Positions 61,225 through 64,000 of a DNA stretch of 64,000 bases are shown in pieces. The position numbers were made by a program, and so were the translations under genes. A model generated the notes under the pieces. The model did not search any database. It saw only the letters and a list, made by a program, of their open reading frames with translations, and was not told the origin of the DNA. This DNA comes from Thuidium tamariscinum (taxonomy: Eukaryota; Streptophyta; Bryopsida; Hypnales; Thuidiaceae), in NCBI GenBank assembly GCA_947034885.2, contig OX344751.2:14880001-14944000 (forward strand). Reading direction: 5' to 3'. The number at the start of each line of letters is the position of its first letter. The first letter of the stretch is position 1.

Positions 61225-61350
61225 ACGCGGCCTCGAGCAGCCAGTCCGTAAGGCAAGGCCGGAAGCAGTCAACCCGTAAGGCAAGGCCGGATAGCCAATC
61301 CATAAGGCAAGGCCGAAGCAGCCAGTCCGTAAAGGCAAGGTTAGAGCAGC
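61225..61350. repeat. ~30-bp GC-rich minisatellite
   Basis: About four units share 'cagccagtccgtaaggcaag' in variant form. The array gives the 87-codon minus-strand frame at 61165-61428 its repeated Gly/Leu/Thr pattern; I regard that frame as a product of the repeat. Confidence 0.8.
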
Positions 61351-61757
61351 CAGACCAGGGCTGGGAGGGGAGATAGTGGAGAGTCCAGGCCGCAGCTTGA
61401 CAATTTCAAGTTTGCCTTTTAAACTCACAATTTGGAAATCAAGGATTAATCATCAAGACAAGAAGTACAAGATCATTGGTAAGCCCACCAACTTGCCAAA
61501 CACCTTTCAATTCATGTCCTCACAATTAAAAGTAGTTTGATGTGGTCTTGAAATACAATCTCTATAAAACACAACTCTCTTCAAAAACAAGTCCTTGACT
61601 CAAACTAAAACACACACCAATCTCACATTCCATCACATGAACTCTAACTTGTGAAAGATGCACTAAAACCTTCTCAAAAAGGAATGTGGGGCAACTAGGA
61701 ATAAAATAATCTCTTGGTAGGGTCAAGGTGTGAGATTTTATTCCTTTAACTATTCAC

Positions 61758-62066
61758 ATGGGGAATTTCGTTAAAATGGCGGTATTCCACATGCCATTTT
61801 CACACCTTGACATCTAGGACAAGTATACATTGCTAATATCTAGGACACTTTTAGATTTCTGAAATCTATGACAAGCATAGATATTAGACCAAACAATCTA
61901 AAAATCTAGGATTGGTATAGATTTCTGAAATCTAGGAGAGTTGTAGATTTCCAAAATCTAATACAGGTGTAGATCCTAGGATAGAAAAAACGGTTCAGAT
62001 CACGCAGTCTAAACTGCTCAAAAGCGCCAATTTAACGAAATGGCGCCATTTTAACGAAATTTCCGT
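61758..62066. mobile_element. MITE with AATTTCGTTAAAATGGCG ends
   Basis: An 18-bp perfect inverted pair, aatttcgttaaaatggcg, lies near both ends, and TTCAC flanks both sides (61753-61757 and 62067-62071). The right end has a second, subterminal copy of the 'taacgaaatggcgcc' phrase. The 309-bp interior holds degenerate ~28-bp repeats of 'aaatctaggacaagtgtagat' type. No coding capacity. Confidence 0.7.
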
Positions 62067-62075
62067 TTCACTAAA

Positions 62076-63040
62076 TTGTTGGTTAGTTATTAAATTGATT
62101 CTTAGGGAATTAGGGACTTTGGAATGTTGTGGCTTTTGTCCTATTAGGCCTAATAAGTCGAATAGTATAAAACAAAAGTGACAACTAATTTCTTTAATAT
62201 TGTTGGGAATTAAAAATTTAGTTTAGATTTGCTTTGGATTTGATTAGAATTTAATATTCCAACCTTGTTTTATTAGGGCTAATAAGCCAAAAGGGAAAAA
62301 AAATTTGACAACTAATTTCTTTAAGATTTTAAAATAATTAGATTTGAAGGAATTTTGGATTCTCGAATTTAGAAATTAAAACAAACAATAACGGAAAATC
62401 AATAATTAGAATTTCATTTAGTTGGATGCACTAGGAATTTGACCAAATAGGTAGACTATGTTAATTTAGGATATTTTCCGATTACCAGAAAATTAGGAAT
62501 TGAAGGAAATATACAATTAACATAGCACTACATCACCCTTAATTTCTTTTTTCCTTTAAAACGGACTAGCTTTATTTCACCAACAACGTGAGAATTACTA
62601 TAGATTAGATGGGGAGCCGGGATGATTTTGATGGCGAGGTCGTGGGAGAATATCTACACATGATGATGTTCGACGACGGGACTATGGAGATTTACGTAGA
62701 GGAGGTAAACCGATCCCATTTTATTTTCATTCTCATTGTTTTATTATTAAGTTTCTTTTTATCGAATGCTTGGAATTAGAATTAGGTACGATTTCAATTA
62801 ACAAGTAGATTAGAATAGGAAAGATTAGTTAGATTCCAAAATAGGATTAGGAATATCTACCACGAGGACTTGAATTAACAACGAACCGGGTAGAAACATT
62901 GACACTCAAAAGACGTGACTAAAAGAGTTCATTGCTTGGAAGGCTCTCTTTGAACACCTAATTAGAGAGAAAACTCAATTAGACACAGGACCCGTGTGAT
63001 AAACTTTTAGCTCAAGGGTGGAGTTAGAAGCGCTCACAAC
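62076..63040 (+). mobile_element. Repeat family X, copy 2
   Basis: It is collinear with X copy 1 but has neither the TTAA element nor the CACTA hairpin. It carries an open exon-like unit at 62609-62704. It faces copy 3 head to head, and the two form an inverted repeat of nearly 2 kb with its centre at about 63042. Confidence 0.8.
62609..62704 (+). CDS. Exon-like 32-codon unit in repeat X, copy 2
   Basis: An ATG opens 32 codons that end at GAG followed by GTAAAC, a good splice donor. The peptide has a core 'YLHMMMFDDGTMEIY'. The inverted copy at 63323-63418 has the same length, start and donor, and most differences are synonymous or conservative (Asp/Glu, Val/Ile, Leu/Ile). This suggests it once evolved under protein-level selection as a first exon. 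I do not recognise the protein and see no second exon. Confidence 0.45.
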
Positions 63041-63044
63041 CCTC

Positions 63045-64000
63045 GAGCTTAAAATCTATCACATGAGTTCTGTGTCTAATCAAGTATTTTCTCTAATTGG
63101 GTGCTCCAAAGAGTGCCTTCCAAACAATGAACTCTTTTAATCACGTCTTCTAAATTCTAATTTTTCTAAAAATTTCAAATGTCTTAATTCAATTCAATTA
63201 CTATATTCTATCCTATCCTAGGTTGTCATGTCAAGTTCTATTTAAACCTAATTTCAAACATTTGGTAAAAAGAAACTTAACAACAAAACAATGAGAATAA
63301 AAATCAAGTGGGATCGATTTACCTTTTGAGCATAAATCTCCATCGTCCCATGATCAAACATCATCATGTGGATGTAATCACTCGCGATCTCCCCCGTGAA
63401 ATCATTGTGGCTCTCCATTTAATTCATGATAATTTCTCAAGTTGTTGGTAAAATAAAAATTTAACCTAAACAAGTCAACACTAATAATTATGTAGGTTTG
63501 AATTAATAGTGTATTTCTTTTAATCTCTAATTTTCCAGTGATTAGAAAATACCGCTAGTTAATCTAACCTAACTAAATGCCTAATAATAAATCAATTGAA
63601 AATTCTAGTCAATTAGGTAATTTTTGTTATTGTTTTTTCTTTTTATTCTAATTATAAAAATCTAACCAAATTCCTTTAAATATAATTATTATTATTTTTA
63701 ATTCCCTTTAATTGTTGAAGAAATTGGTTGTCAATTTTGTCCTTTTTGTTTGGCCTATTAGCGGAAATTATAATCAAATCCTTTCAAATATAATTAATTT
63801 TTAAAATTCCCTTAATTCCTAAAGAAATTGGTTGTCAATTTGTTGTTTTCCTTTTGTCTTATTAGGCCTAATAGGACAAAACCAACAAAATCTAAACCTT
63901 CTAAGAATCTAATTAATGACTAACTACCAAAGAATGTAGAACATTCTTAAAGAACAAGAACAATTTCAATAGTAGGATTCTTTAAAAAATGATTCTTTAA
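63045..64000 (-). mobile_element. Repeat family X, copy 3 (inverted), running to the window edge
   Basis: On the minus strand it is collinear with X copies 1 and 2 and extends further 5', matching the left part of copy 1 from about 49300. It contains an unoccupied TTAA at 63913-63916 where copy 1 carries a 926-bp insertion. Confidence 0.8.
63323..63418 (-). CDS. Exon-like 32-codon unit in repeat X, copy 3
   Basis: ATG at 63418-63416 opens 32 codons ending in AAG before GTAAAT. The peptide core is 'YIHMMMFDHGTMEIY', close to copy 2. The corresponding unit in copy 1 (about 50780-51087) lacks one codon, is frameshifted and is interrupted. No function can be assigned. Confidence 0.45.

Noticed and set aside
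61165-61428. 87-codon minus-strand frame with repeated Gly/Leu/Thr pattern
   Set aside because: The pattern comes from the ~30-bp minisatellite; no start context or domain.
1-64000. tRNA, rRNA or other structural RNA genes
   Set aside because: No cloverleaf-compatible A/B box pair or conserved rRNA stretch was recognised by eye; a covariance-model scan would be decisive.

Overview
The window looks like nuclear DNA of a land plant, probably a non-flowering one. Three things point that way: a split gene with about ten short GT-AG introns encoding a plant IPT9-type tRNA isopentenyltransferase, a Ty3/gypsy chromovirus with a chromodomain, and long AT-rich stretches built from transposons. I cannot name the species. 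The chromovirus integrase resembles Tcn1-like elements, which I associate with mosses, lycophytes and fungi rather than flowering plants; that is an inference from memory.

Only one convincing host gene is present. It lies on the minus strand at 6127-9668 in a GC-richer island (about 5.3-11.7 kb). I could place all its exons by splice sites, reading phase and motifs. Smaller GC-richer islands at about 1.9-2.9, 20.1-20.7, 22.7-23.6, 30.8-31.8, 38.0-39.1, 40.6-41.1 and 47.8-48.2 kb hold short open frames that I do not recognise.

The rest is layered mobile DNA. (1) At least seven elements end in CCC-type inverted termini next to TTAA: four ~0.93 kb subfamily A copies (36.3, 39.1, 43.4, 49.4 kb), two ~0.95 kb subfamily B copies (0.3, 20.8 kb) and one 238-bp copy (28.3 kb). 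A related element at 21.9 kb is flanked by CTAG. Two subfamily A copies sit in repeats whose unoccupied versions are also in this window, and the comparison shows a clean TTAA duplication. This is a piggyBac-like signature and the main finding. (2) A decayed chromovirus on the minus strand (LTR at 42.5-42.8 kb, chromodomain and integrase at 42.9-45.4 kb, RNase H and RT at 51.45-52.7 kb) is split by about 6 kb of later insertions. (3) An LTR-like family of about 1.8-2 kb beginning TGTGAGC has four copies (45.4, 53.2, 55.9, 58.8 kb) and a fragment at 27.5 kb. (4) Repeat family 'X' (49.2-51.4 kb, and a head-to-head pair filling 62.1-64.0 kb) carries a conserved 32-codon exon-like unit ending in a splice donor. 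(5) Several MITEs are present: CACTA-ended, foldback, TA-flanked and others. (6) There are tandem arrays of 82, 89, 91, ~30, ~23 and ~6 bp units.

The elements can be ordered in time. A TTAA element interrupts the chromovirus, another interrupts X copy 1, and a CACTA-ended hairpin interrupts the exon-like unit of that same X copy. Long AT-rich stretches at 12.1-19.2, 24.6-27.5, 28.5-30.4 and 31.9-36.3 kb hold no gene I can support.
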